DNA of 64,000 bases from Actinomyces oris. Lineage in GTDB: Bacteria > Actinomycetota > Actinomycetes > Actinomycetales > Actinomycetaceae. The stretch covers positions 496,001 to 560,000 of the forward strand of contig NZ_VICC01000006.1 of the NCBI RefSeq assembly GCF_006546825.1, given 5' to 3'. The first letter of the stretch is position 1. The number at the start of each line of letters is the position of its first letter. The position numbers and the translations under genes are program-made. The notes below the pieces were generated by a model that did no database searches, was not told the DNA's origin, and was given only the letters and a program-made list of their open reading frames with translations. This document shows, in pieces, positions 55,957 to 64,000 of the stretch.

Positions 55957-58900
55957 TTGATACCCGGACCTTGGAGGCCTTCGCCGCCTCAGCCCGGTCC
56001 CAGCTCATGGCGGAGGTTGAGGCTCGCCTCACGGCAGTACTCTCCCCGGCATCGACGGCGCGCGAGGAGTTCCCGAGTGCGATCAAGGCACTGGAGAAGC
56101 GCATCCGCCATCACGGCGGTGACGCGGCCGGCCGACGGCGGGTCGTGGAGGAACAGGCCTATGTCTGGTTCAACCGGATTGTTGCGCTACGGTTCATGGA
56201 TGCCAACGGCTACACGTCCCCAGCGTTGGTTTCCCCGGACGGCGGGGCAACAGTGGGCCAGCCGGCGGTGCTTGCCGCCGCCAAGAGGGGCGAGTTCGAT
56301 CAGCAGGTCTTCAGCCCGACTGAGCGCATCACCGGCCTACTGAACGGCACGATCACGAGTCCAGCTCCGCAAGAGGAGGCCTATGGGCTGCTCCTGCGCG
56401 CATACTGCGCCGCCTGGAACCGGATGATGCCGTTCATGTTCGCCCCCGACGGTGACTACACCACCTTGCTCATGCCCGCGGACATGCTGGCCGACAGCTC
56501 TGTGCGCGCGCAGGCGGTCAGAGCGCTGACCGCAGAGATGTGCCGGGACGTGGAGGTCATTGGCTGGCTGTACCAGTTCTACATCGCTGAGCGTAAGGCC
56601 GAGGTCTTCGCCGGCTTCCGAAAGAACCAGAAAGCCGGCGCGGCTGAGATTCCAGCGGCGACACAGTTGTTCACCCCGGACTGGATCGTGCGCTATCTGG
56701 TGGAGAACTCGGTCGGCCGCCTGTGGATGCTGAACCATCCGACCTCTCGTCTGATCGAGAAGATGGACTACTACGTCGAGCCCTCCAGTAGCGAGACCGA
56801 CTTCCTCCGGATCACGGAGCCGGAGCAACTGACGGTCATGGACCCGTGCTGCGGCTCAGGTCACATGCTTACCTACGCCTTCGATCTTCTCTACGCCATC
56901 TATGAGGAAGAGGGCTACGCACCCTCAGAGATTCCCACACAGATTCTCACGCACAACGTATTCGGCACGGAGATCGACCCACGCGCCGCAGCACTGGCCG
57001 CCTTCGCACTGATGATGAAGGCTCGGGCACGTCAGCGTCGCTTCCTACGCGACCCCGTGCTACCAAACATCCAGGTCATCGAGCCAGTGGAGTTCAATGC
57101 AACGGAACTCGACCAACTTGCTGGCACCGAAGCCGTTACTCAGGCAGACCGGTACTTCTGGCAGAGTTTCATTCACGCCGATGTGCTGGGCTCCCTCATC
57201 GCCCCGGACGCCGCAGCGCTGCTCGGCGCAAAAGAGCGATTAACCTCGATCATGACTGACACCCTGGACGTCTCGGGTCTGAACTCTCGCGCTGAGCAGG
57301 TAGTGGTGCAGGCGGAGTACCTGACCCGGTCCTACGCGGTGGTGGCGACGAACCCACCGTACATGGGCAGCAGAAACATGGGATCGATGCTGTCCACCTG
57401 GCTGAAGAAGCACCACCCACAGGCGAAATCCGACCTGTTCGCAGCCTTCATCGAGCGGTGCCTGCAGCTTGCCGACGCCGAGCACGGCCTGGTCGCCATG
57501 ATCACCATGCAGGCATGGATGTTCCTCGGCTCCTTTGAGAAGCTGCGCCGTCACATCCTGCGTGACGCCCCACCAACGACCATGCTGCATCTGGGCGAAC
57601 GGGCCTTCGACTCGATCGGCGGGGAAGTTGTCTCCACGACGGCCTTCGTTCTGGAGCACGCGCGCAGCACTGGCGAGGTCTGCGAGTATGTCCGGGCAGT
57701 ACCCGGCAACTCCGAGGCCGAGAAGGAGCACCTGCTCAGGGACGCCCTGACAGGCGCTTCCGACCTTCGGTTCTCCGCTCGCCCTCACACACTGCTTGCG
57801 CTCCCTGGAGCACGACTCGCCTACTGGCTGTCGCCAGCCATGACGCGCGCCTTCACCGAGGGCAAGCCACTTGGCGAGGTCGCCGCTCCAAAGCAGGGCC
57901 TGGCGACAACTAACAATGCACGGTTTACTCGGTCATGGTGGGAGGCGCCTATTTCGTCAATCGGCATCGGGTACACCAGAGACAACGCAAACTCGTCGCA
58001 ACTCACCTGGTTCCCTTACAACAAAGGAGGAGAATTCAGAAAATGGTACGGAAATCAGACCCTCATCGTCAATTGGTTTGCCGACGGACTGGAAATTCGA
58101 AATACAATCATCAACAAGTACCCATACTTAAATGGCAATTACGAGTGGGTAGCGAAGAACATGGAGGCCTATTTCAACACTTCGGTTTCATGGTCAAAAA
58201 TTAGCAGCGGCACGCCCGCATTCCGACTATATCCACAAGGTTTTGTGTTCGACGTCGCCGGCACCTCAGTGTTTTCCAATATCGAAGATACGAGGCTCGC
58301 TCTCTTGTCGTTCTGTAACTCACAAATCGCAGAACGAATGTTGACGGTTCTTGCACCCACTCTAAACTACGAAGTGGGCCAGATTTCTCAACTACCAATC
58401 ATCGACCAACAGTGTAATGACAGTTTGCTGTCGACTGCGAAACAGCTTGTCCAAGAGTTCCGAAACGACTGGAACACCTACGAGACCTCATGGGACTTCA
58501 AGTTCAACCCGCTCGTCAAGCATGCTCACCTGGGAGGCTCGTTAGCAGACGCACTGGAGCGCTGGTGGCAGGACTCTCTCAGCGCTGCGCATGAGGCCCA
58601 GGAGCTTGAGACCGAAAACAACCGCTATTGGGCTGAGGTCTACGGCCTTCGGGATGAGGTTCCCATTGAAGTTCCGCTGAGCCGGGTCTCGCTGACCTCC
58701 AACCCCTACTTCCGCTACGTACCCAACAAGGGCGCCACGCGCACGGACGAGGAGTATCGCCGCCTCTTCACGGCGGATGCCGTCCGCGATCTCATCTCCT
58801 ACGGCGTCGGCTGTCTGTTCGGCCGTTACAGCCTTGACACTCCTGGCCTCGTGCTCGCCGATCAGGGCGACACCATTCAGGACTTTCTCGACATGGTTCC

Positions 58901-59546
58901 ACGACCGAGTTTCACCCCCGATAAGGACGGAGTCATCCCCATCACATCCGGCGAATGGTTTGCAGACGACATTGTCACTCGATTCCGCTCCTTCCTCGCA
59001 GCCGCTTTCGGCAAGGAGCACCTTGAGGCAAACCTGCGTCTGATTGAAGACTCATTGGGTAAGTCGCTGCGACAGTACTTTGTGAAGGACTTCTATAGAG
59101 ACCATTGCCGTCGTTACTCCAACCGGCCGATCTACTGGATGGTCTCCTCCCGACCCGACAATAAGGCCTCCTTCCAGGCTCTGATCTACCTGCACCGCTA
59201 CACGCCGGACACGCTGAACACGGTGCTCGGTGACTACCTGAGGGAGTTCCAGGCAAAGCTGCGCACTGAGATCGGCCACCTGGAGCGATCCAAGACGGCC
59301 GCCGACCAGAAGCGCGCTGACGCCTACCGCAAGGCGCTGACCGAGTGCGAGGACTACGAAAGGGATACTCTGTTCCCCCACGCATCTCGTCGACTGTCTA
59401 TCGATCTTGATGACGGCGTCTTGGTCAACTACCTCCGCTTCGGTCAAGCGCTCCAGAAGATCCCCGCCATCGAGAAGAAACGACGCGACGTCCAGACCTG
59501 GACCTGGCCGACCAACCAGCTCACCTCCGAGGATGGCTTCAAATGA
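55953..59546 (+). CDS. pglX: BREX adenine-specific DNA methyltransferase PglX
   Basis: Site-specific N6-adenine methyltransferase that marks host DNA and gives BREX its sequence specificity. 1197 residues. SAM motif I is TVMDPCCGSGHMLTYAFDLL near 292-310 and catalytic motif IV is ATNPPYMGSRNMG near 465-477. The stretch from about residue 650 to 845, the expected target-recognition part, is clearly poorer in GC: a hand count of 58081-58140 gives 23 of 60, against 40 of 60 at 56041-56100 in the same gene. That suggests a swapped specificity module. GTG 55953 overlaps the brxC stop and the end overlaps the next gene. Confidence 0.94.
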   Translation: MIDTRTLEAFAASARSQLMAEVEARLTAVLSPASTAREEFPSAIKALEKRIRHHGGDAAGRRRVVEEQAYVWFNRIVALRFMDANGYTSPALVSPDGGATVGQPAVLAAAKRGEFDQQVFSPTERITGLLNGTITSPAPQEEAYGLLLRAYCAAWNRMMPFMFAPDGDYTTLLMPADMLADSSVRAQAVRALTAEMCRDVEVIGWLYQFYIAERKAEVFAGFRKNQKAGAAEIPAATQLFTPDWIVRYLVENSVGRLWMLNHPTSRLIEKMDYYVEPSSSETDFLRITEPEQLTVMDPCCGSGHMLTYAFDLLYAIYEEEGYAPSEIPTQILTHNVFGTEIDPRAAALAAFALMMKARARQRRFLRDPVLPNIQVIEPVEFNATELDQLAGTEAVTQADRYFWQSFIHADVLGSLIAPDAAALLGAKERLTSIMTDTLDVSGLNSRAEQVVVQAEYLTRSYAVVATNPPYMGSRNMGSMLSTWLKKHHPQAKSDLFAAFIERCLQLADAEHGLVAMITMQAWMFLGSFEKLRRHILRDAPPTTMLHLGERAFDSIGGEVVSTTAFVLEHARSTGEVCEYVRAVPGNSEAEKEHLLRDALTGASDLRFSARPHTLLALPGARLAYWLSPAMTRAFTEGKPLGEVAAPKQGLATTNNARFTRSWWEAPISSIGIGYTRDNANSSQLTWFPYNKGGEFRKWYGNQTLIVNWFADGLEIRNTIINKYPYLNGNYEWVAKNMEAYFNTSVSWSKISSGTPAFRLYPQGFVFDVAGTSVFSNIEDTRLALLSFCNSQIAERMLTVLAPTLNYEVGQISQLPIIDQQCNDSLLSTAKQLVQEFRNDWNTYETSWDFKFNPLVKHAHLGGSLADALERWWQDSLSAAHEAQELETENNRYWAEVYGLRDEVPIEVPLSRVSLTSNPYFRYVPNKGATRTDEEYRRLFTADAVRDLISYGVGCLFGRYSLDTPGLVLADQGDTIQDFLDMVPRPSFTPDKDGVIPITSGEWFADDIVTRFRSFLAAAFGKEHLEANLRLIEDSLGKSLRQYFVKDFYRDHCRRYSNRPIYWMVSSRPDNKASFQALIYLHRYTPDTLNTVLGDYLREFQAKLRTEIGHLERSKTAADQKRADAYRKALTECEDYERDTLFPHASRRLSIDLDDGVLVNYLRFGQALQKIPAIEKKRRDVQTWTWPTNQLTSEDGFK

Positions 59547-61942
59547 CTAAAACTTTGATCCGCAAAGTCGAGAGGATCAAGAACTACCGTATCTTCCAGA
59601 ACTGGCAGCCAGACGGTGGCGTTGAGTTCGCCCGGGTCAATCTCATTTACGGCCAGAATGGAAGCGGCAAGAGCACCTTCGCGAGCCTCCTGGCAGGCTG
59701 TGCTGCGAACGCAACTGCCGAATCCGAGTCCCGCGGCGATGGCAATGACGAGGCCAGTGCCGGCTTGCAGCTGCTTGCGACCCACGATGCAGGGAACTCT
59801 TTTTTCCAAATCGGCTTGGACGATCGTGAATTTTGGAGTCGAGTGCGAGTATTCAATAAAGATTTCGTTCACAGAAGCCTTCGGTTTGAGGAACCAAACG
59901 GGCCATCTCCTGAGGCACTCCTGACTATAGGTAAAAAACTCGCAGACGCTGCAGAAAAGCTCGAAGAGCTACGCCCTCAACTTGATGAGGCACGACAGAA
60001 ACTCGCTACCGCGAACACCACTTGGACAACAACAAATAATACCATAAATAACCGATCTAGTGATATAGCAAGGCAGGTCACAACTGACCTTTCTGGCGCA
60101 CCCGGCTTCAACCCGCGCAGTTACGACCGGAGAAATGTCAAGAGACTTCTCGACAGTTTCGATAGCGACCCGACAGTCTTGGCGGCCGATACAACGAATC
60201 TGCTTGTTGATCGTAAAATTGCAACAGGTCATGCGATGCGGCCAGTTCCCCTCCAACCTCGGGGAACTTTGCTGGAACAGGAGGTTCTTGAAGACGCACG
60301 TGCACTACTATCGGCAAACATCTTGAGCAACATGCTCATCGGAGAACTGGTGGGACACTCAGACCGGTCCAAGTGGGTTCAGGAAGGCATCATTCTTCAC
60401 AACCACTTGGAAAAGTGTCTGTTCTGCGGTCAGGAACTTACCTCCGATCGACTCAAAGCCCTTAACGCGCATTTCGACGAGTCGTTCAAAAAGCTCCAGA
60501 ACGGCATCGACAACCTCATATTCCGCCTACAAAACTCGGAGGCAACGTCAAAGGGTTACCTGGACGCATTTCCCGCCCGATCTGAGATATATGAGGACTT
60601 GCATGAGAAACTGCTGAGCTCCCGAGAAACCTATGAGGCAGAACACAAGGTCTACGCCGACACAATCCACTGCATTGTGTCAGCCTTGAAAGAGAAGAGA
60701 GAGAATCCCTTTAGTATTCCAGCCCTCAGTTCGAACCTCGTTCTGACAGCTCCGAGCGTTTCTGCTCTCAATTCGATTGTCGGCATGCATCAGGCAAGGA
60801 TCGACCACCATGATGCCGAGGCGATCGAGGCAGCCGAACGCGTTAAACACTACCACGCGAGGAGCTTCTTAGATGAATATAAACAACTCAAAGAAAACCT
60901 TAAGCTGCAGAGGGTGGAGATAAATCACCAAAAGGACACGGTGGAGGACCTCGAACGGCAGATTACCACTCTGGAAAACGTGGATGGCGACCCCGTCCCA
61001 GGAGCCGAGGAACTCACCAAGGGCCTGACTGGCCTCTTGGGTCGCAATGAACTGACTTTTAGTGCCCACGGAGCGAAGCACTACGCCATCAAACGAGCCG
61101 GAGCGCCCGCCACCCATCTCAGTGAGGGGGAACAGACCGCCATTGCCCTGTTGTACTTCCTCTCGAGTGTCAGAAAGGACAAGATCGCGGGGGATCCTCC
61201 GATCGTCGTCATCGACGACCCGGTCTCCAGCCTCGATCAAGGCATTCTTTTCGGTGCCTCCGCTCACATATGGTCGGAGCTAGTCGTCAACACCTATGCC
61301 AGCCAGGTTTTTGTTTTAACCCACAACTTTGAGTTCTTCCGTCAGTGGCTCATCCAGATGGAAGCCGTACCAAAGAGCCGACGTGAGGGAGGGTACAAGG
61401 CTTATCGGATTTGCGCTCACGTAGACGACCATGGTCGACGTAGGCCTGTATTCGAGGTTTGGGAACTCGACGATGATCGACGGAAGAAGCTGCGTTCTCA
61501 GTACCATTTCCTCTTCGACCAGGTCGCAACTACTCTTAAAGAATCTGACAGAGACCTCGACTCGATAGCCCAGATGGAAGCAGCCGCCCTGGTGCCCAAC
61601 ACGGCCCGTAAGCTGTTGGAAGGCTTTTTGAGTTTCCGCACACCCGCAAACATGGGAAAACTGCACAACTCCGTACGTGCCGCCCTTGATGCGCGTCCAG
61701 GACTGGATGACTCGGTGCGCACGATGGTTGTGCGGTACGCTCACGCAAACTCGCACCTAGAGGAGGCAGACCCGACGAAGCCGCTTGAACCGAGTGAGTC
61801 AGTGCCTTTTCTGCATGCACTGTTCACGTTTATGGACCATGTGGACAGTGAGCATTTCACTTCAATGTGCCAAGCACTCGGACATGATCCGGAGGTATTG
61901 CTGGGCACTTCGTCCTCGACAGCAGAAGAAGCTCCGGCATGA
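59543..61942 (+). CDS. AAA_13/RloC-like ATPase, candidate anticodon nuclease, inside the BREX operon
   Basis: 799 residues. Walker A GQNGSGKST is at 37-45, the signature LSEGEQTA near 525, Walker B PPIVVIDDPVSSLD near 552-565, and the LTHNFEFF switch near 591: an SMC/Rad50-type split ATPase. The helical insert carries KCLFCGQ (Cys292, Cys295), like the zinc hook of RloC. The C-terminal part has Arg689-x3-Glu693 and Arg731-x6-His738 (RYAHANSH), the residue types used by PrrC/RloC anticodon nucleases; their exact alignment is unverified. It is coupled to pglX and the next gene by 4-base overlaps. Parts have low GC (25 of 60 at 60001-60060). Nuclease function is inference. Confidence 0.8.
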   Translation: MTKTLIRKVERIKNYRIFQNWQPDGGVEFARVNLIYGQNGSGKSTFASLLAGCAANATAESESRGDGNDEASAGLQLLATHDAGNSFFQIGLDDREFWSRVRVFNKDFVHRSLRFEEPNGPSPEALLTIGKKLADAAEKLEELRPQLDEARQKLATANTTWTTTNNTINNRSSDIARQVTTDLSGAPGFNPRSYDRRNVKRLLDSFDSDPTVLAADTTNLLVDRKIATGHAMRPVPLQPRGTLLEQEVLEDARALLSANILSNMLIGELVGHSDRSKWVQEGIILHNHLEKCLFCGQELTSDRLKALNAHFDESFKKLQNGIDNLIFRLQNSEATSKGYLDAFPARSEIYEDLHEKLLSSRETYEAEHKVYADTIHCIVSALKEKRENPFSIPALSSNLVLTAPSVSALNSIVGMHQARIDHHDAEAIEAAERVKHYHARSFLDEYKQLKENLKLQRVEINHQKDTVEDLERQITTLENVDGDPVPGAEELTKGLTGLLGRNELTFSAHGAKHYAIKRAGAPATHLSEGEQTAIALLYFLSSVRKDKIAGDPPIVVIDDPVSSLDQGILFGASAHIWSELVVNTYASQVFVLTHNFEFFRQWLIQMEAVPKSRREGGYKAYRICAHVDDHGRRRPVFEVWELDDDRRKKLRSQYHFLFDQVATTLKESDRDLDSIAQMEAAALVPNTARKLLEGFLSFRTPANMGKLHNSVRAALDARPGLDDSVRTMVVRYAHANSHLEEADPTKPLEPSESVPFLHALFTFMDHVDSEHFTSMCQALGHDPEVLLGTSSSTAEEAPA

Positions 61943-63435
61943 GAGAATATTTTTCGCTCGGAGCAGATGGGCGCCTTGCAGACCACGAGAGTAAGACCCT
62001 CGAGGTCAAACGCGATCTGTCGTCGCCCGACGGTCCGCTGCGGACGATCGTTGCCTTTGCGAACTCGGCGGGCGGGCGGCTCGTCATCGGGGTCACAGAC
62101 GACGGTACGGTCGTCGGCGTCGATGACCCGCTCGCCGAGGAGGAACGCATCGCCAGCCTCATCGACGACCGAATCTCGCCCCAGCTGGTGCCTGCCATCG
62201 ACCTAGTGACATTGAGAGACAAGACGGTCCTCATTGTCGACGTGCCGCTCAGCACTCGTCGCCCGCACCACATCACCTGTCTGGGACCGGAAGCCGGCGT
62301 CTACGTACGCCTCGGTTCCACCACACGGCAAGCAGACCCGGCACTCGTTGCCGAGTTAGAGCGCAATGCCCGCGGCATCGCTTTCGAAGGCCTGCCCGAG
62401 CCACGCGCCATATTTGAGGATCTGGATCTGGAGGTCCTTTCCAAGCTGCGCGGACGCAGCACGTCCGTCGCCGACCTTCTGGCACTCGGCCTCGCCGTCC
62501 AACAGGGAGACCAGATCGTCCCCACCAATGCGGGCATCCTCGCAGCCTGCCCCGATCCCACACGCTTTCACCCCTCCGCCTGGGTCCAGTGCGGCCGCCT
62601 GCGCGGCCCGCACGGCACAGACATCTTCGACCAGACCGAGATTCACGGCCCCATGCCACTCGCAGTCGACTGTGCCGTGGAGTTCTTGCTCAAACACGCC
62701 TACAAGACCGCGGTGTTCGGCGAGGTGCGGCGCCGCGACATCTACTCAATCCCCATCGAGCCGATCCGCGAAGTGATCGTCAACGCCCTTGTGCACGCCT
62801 CCTACGCGGAACGCGGCACGCCCATCAGGGTCGGCTTCTACGACGACCGCATTCAGGTGGACAGCCCGGGTTTGCTGTTGCCAGGCATGACCATCGACAC
62901 GATGCGACGCGTATCCCGCCTGCGCAACCCCGCCCTCGCGCGCATCTTCCGTGAGGCCGGGATCATGGAGCAGTGGGGCACCGGCGTCCAGCGTGTCTTC
63001 GAGCAAGTGGCCGAAGCCGGCCTGCCCGAGCCCATCATCGAAGAGATCCAGGACCGAGTGAGGGTGACGATCTACATACCCAACCACGATCCACAGCAGG
63101 CTACCGCGCACGGCGCTCGAGAACCGGAAAGCGAGGCGCAGAAGCCAGAGGATCATAACCACCCAGAACATACCTACACACATAGCAATGTCGGTAGGTA
63201 TGATGTGGTTATGATGCGGGCAGCCGCTCAGGGGCCGGTTCACCGAAACGCTCTCCTGGAAGCCGCTGACCTGAAGCCCCTGTCACAGAACTACACGCGT
63301 CACGTGGTTCCACTGGTGAACCGAGGGCTGCTCGCCATGACGGTACCGGACAAGCCCCGCAGCAAAGCACAGCGGTACATCCTGACGGACGAGGGCCGAG
63401 CCTACCTGCGCCACCTCACGGAAGACTCCGAATGA
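61939..63435 (+). CDS. AlbA_2 (Schlafen-like) DNA-binding / HATPase / winged-helix protein in the BREX operon
   Basis: 498 residues in three parts. Residues about 15-130 are an AlbA_2 domain (ESKTLEVKRDLSSPDGPLRTIVAFANSAGGRLVIGVTDDG). Residues about 270-370 are a GHKL-type ATPase remnant as in RecG-like/HATPase_c_4 proteins (PIREVIVNALVHASYAERGTPIRVGFYDDRIQVDSPG, IFREAGIMEQWGTGVQRVF). Residues about 410-498 look like a winged helix (VHRNALLEAADLKPLSQNYTRHVVPLVNRGLL). A polar linker with a His/Tyr/Thr-rich end joins the last two, and its DNA holds a strong inverted repeat. Such proteins occur as accessory genes in restriction and BREX loci; the role may be regulatory. ATGA overlaps on both sides. 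Confidence 0.85.
   Translation: MREYFSLGADGRLADHESKTLEVKRDLSSPDGPLRTIVAFANSAGGRLVIGVTDDGTVVGVDDPLAEEERIASLIDDRISPQLVPAIDLVTLRDKTVLIVDVPLSTRRPHHITCLGPEAGVYVRLGSTTRQADPALVAELERNARGIAFEGLPEPRAIFEDLDLEVLSKLRGRSTSVADLLALGLAVQQGDQIVPTNAGILAACPDPTRFHPSAWVQCGRLRGPHGTDIFDQTEIHGPMPLAVDCAVEFLLKHAYKTAVFGEVRRRDIYSIPIEPIREVIVNALVHASYAERGTPIRVGFYDDRIQVDSPGLLLPGMTIDTMRRVSRLRNPALARIFREAGIMEQWGTGVQRVFEQVAEAGLPEPIIEEIQDRVRVTIYIPNHDPQQATAHGAREPESEAQKPEDHNHPEHTYTHSNVGRYDVVMMRAAAQGPVHRNALLEAADLKPLSQNYTRHVVPLVNRGLLAMTVPDKPRSKAQRYILTDEGRAYLRHLTEDSE
63152..63215. repeat. Two-part inverted repeat inside the AlbA_2 gene
   Basis: ATCATAACCAC (63152-63162) pairs with GTGGTTATGAT (63205-63215), and CATACCTAC (63169-63177) pairs with GTAGGTATG (63194-63202). 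Both pairs are perfect and nested around a 16-base loop, with unequal internal spacers (6 and 2 bases). It lies in the linker between the HATPase and winged-helix parts and reads through in frame. Confidence 0.75.
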
Positions 63436-64000
63436 ACACCATGACAGCCATCCTGCGCCAGCTCAGCGAGCGCTTCGAGCGTCCCGGCGAAGCCGGGCGG
63501 ATCGTCATCTGGTCGGACCCCGAAGGCAGATACACCGACTCGCTGGATACCTTCTCCCTCCCGGACGTCACCGTGCTGCGGGTGGAAAACAACGAGTTCG
63601 CCCTGAAGCGCCGGGTCTTACTGACCGAATCGAAGCGCAAGTTCCTGCTCTACCGCTTCCGCGAGCCAGACACCCCGGAAACCGTCACCGACAACTGGCT
63701 CAAGGACATGGAGCTCGCTTACGGGACCTTCACCGCGGACCACACCTCGCTCCTGGTGCAGGAGCTCGGGGGCGGATCGGCGCTGCGTAGCGTCGTCGCT
63801 CAGTACCCGCTCTTTTTCGACAGCGGGCAGCGCCGCGACGAGCTCAAGGCCCGCCTGCGCCCGGATGACGACGCTGCCGCCATCGCCGCCTCCATGGTCG
63901 CCGTTGTGCTGGGCACTGAGGAGCGCTCGTTGGAGGCGCTCTGGCGGGCACTGCTGATGGAGAACGCGGACGGGGAGTCCACCGGCATCGATACGATCAC
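63432..64000 (+). CDS. pglZ: BREX protein PglZ (alkaline-phosphatase superfamily), 5' part
   Basis: N-terminal 189 residues of the type 1 BREX PglZ, cut by the window edge. The start is typical: QLSERFERPGEAGRIVIWSDPEGRYTDSLDTFSLPDVTVLRVENNEFALKRRVLL, then KFLLYRFREPDTPETVTDNWLKDMELAYGTFTADHTSLLVQELG. The metal-binding phosphatase core lies beyond the edge. ATG 63432 overlaps the previous stop (ATGA). brxL would be expected next. Confidence 0.9.
   Translation, partial: MNTMTAILRQLSERFERPGEAGRIVIWSDPEGRYTDSLDTFSLPDVTVLRVENNEFALKRRVLLTESKRKFLLYRFREPDTPETVTDNWLKDMELAYGTFTADHTSLLVQELGGGSALRSVVAQYPLFFDSGQRRDELKARLRPDDDAAAIAASMVAVVLGTEERSLEALWRALLMENADGESTGIDTI

Noticed and set aside
59543-61942. 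Calling the AAA_13 protein RloC outright
   Set aside because: The Walker motifs and CxxC fit, but the catalytic triad spacing could not be aligned by eye, so it is left as RloC-like.
51000-64000. CRISPR array near the defence operon
   Set aside because: No regularly spaced repeats are present; the region is solid coding sequence with overlaps.

Overview
The window looks like chromosome of an oral Actinomyces-type actinobacterium. Pointers are very high GC, an HrdB/SigA-type sigma factor, a PASTA Ser/Thr kinase, the divergent glgM/glgC pair, a PPi-type phosphofructokinase, leaderless genes and a Zur-controlled znuACB operon. The genus is inferred from protein character; no database search was run.

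Layout. 1-51 kb is mostly housekeeping. It holds the 5' part of sigA (reverse), a polyprenyl diphosphate synthase, a PASTA kinase, class II DAHP synthase, PPi-PFK, an acyltransferase, an exonuclease/GIY-YIG fusion, a receiver-like protein, Mn/Fe SOD, an FKBP lipoprotein, an IscA/ErpA protein, an ABC-F ATPase and a beta-glucoside-family PTS EIIBCA. Next come an SpoU methyltransferase, an NfeD/stomatin pair, an ABC ATPase, glgM and glgC, serB, a SixA-like phosphatase, a FabG-like reductase, a Dus enzyme, a YibE/F membrane protein and glyS. znuA-znuC-znuB-zur (32.7-36.1 kb) is followed by a repeat-bearing intergenic region and the leuA-recO-uppS operon, whose leuA has a leader-peptide attenuator. 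A small ABC exporter operon with its own XRE regulator, a MazEF-like pair, putA and phoH-ybeY-corC-era complete this part.

51.1 kb to the right edge is a BREX type 1 phage-defence operon: brxA, brxB, brxC, pglX, two extra genes, then pglZ (cut by the window edge). All junctions are 4-base stop/start overlaps, so it reads as one translationally coupled unit. The extra genes are an AAA_13/RloC-like ATPase with a CxxC hook and Arg/Glu/His residues of the kind found in anticodon nucleases, and an AlbA_2-HATPase-winged-helix protein with a strong inverted repeat inside its coding sequence. This is the most interesting part of the window, because it suggests a BREX system carrying a built-in RNase-type guard.

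Regulation. At least a dozen genes show a TANNNT-like -10 element ending 6-8 bases before the start codon with no Shine-Dalgarno, meaning leaderless transcripts. The most informative cases are znuA, where a Zur-type palindrome covers the -10 and touches the start codon, and the leuA leader peptide, which has its own -35/-10 and ends in a GC-rich hairpin. Many genes are separated by strong perfect hairpins without long T-runs, as is usual for high-GC actinobacteria.
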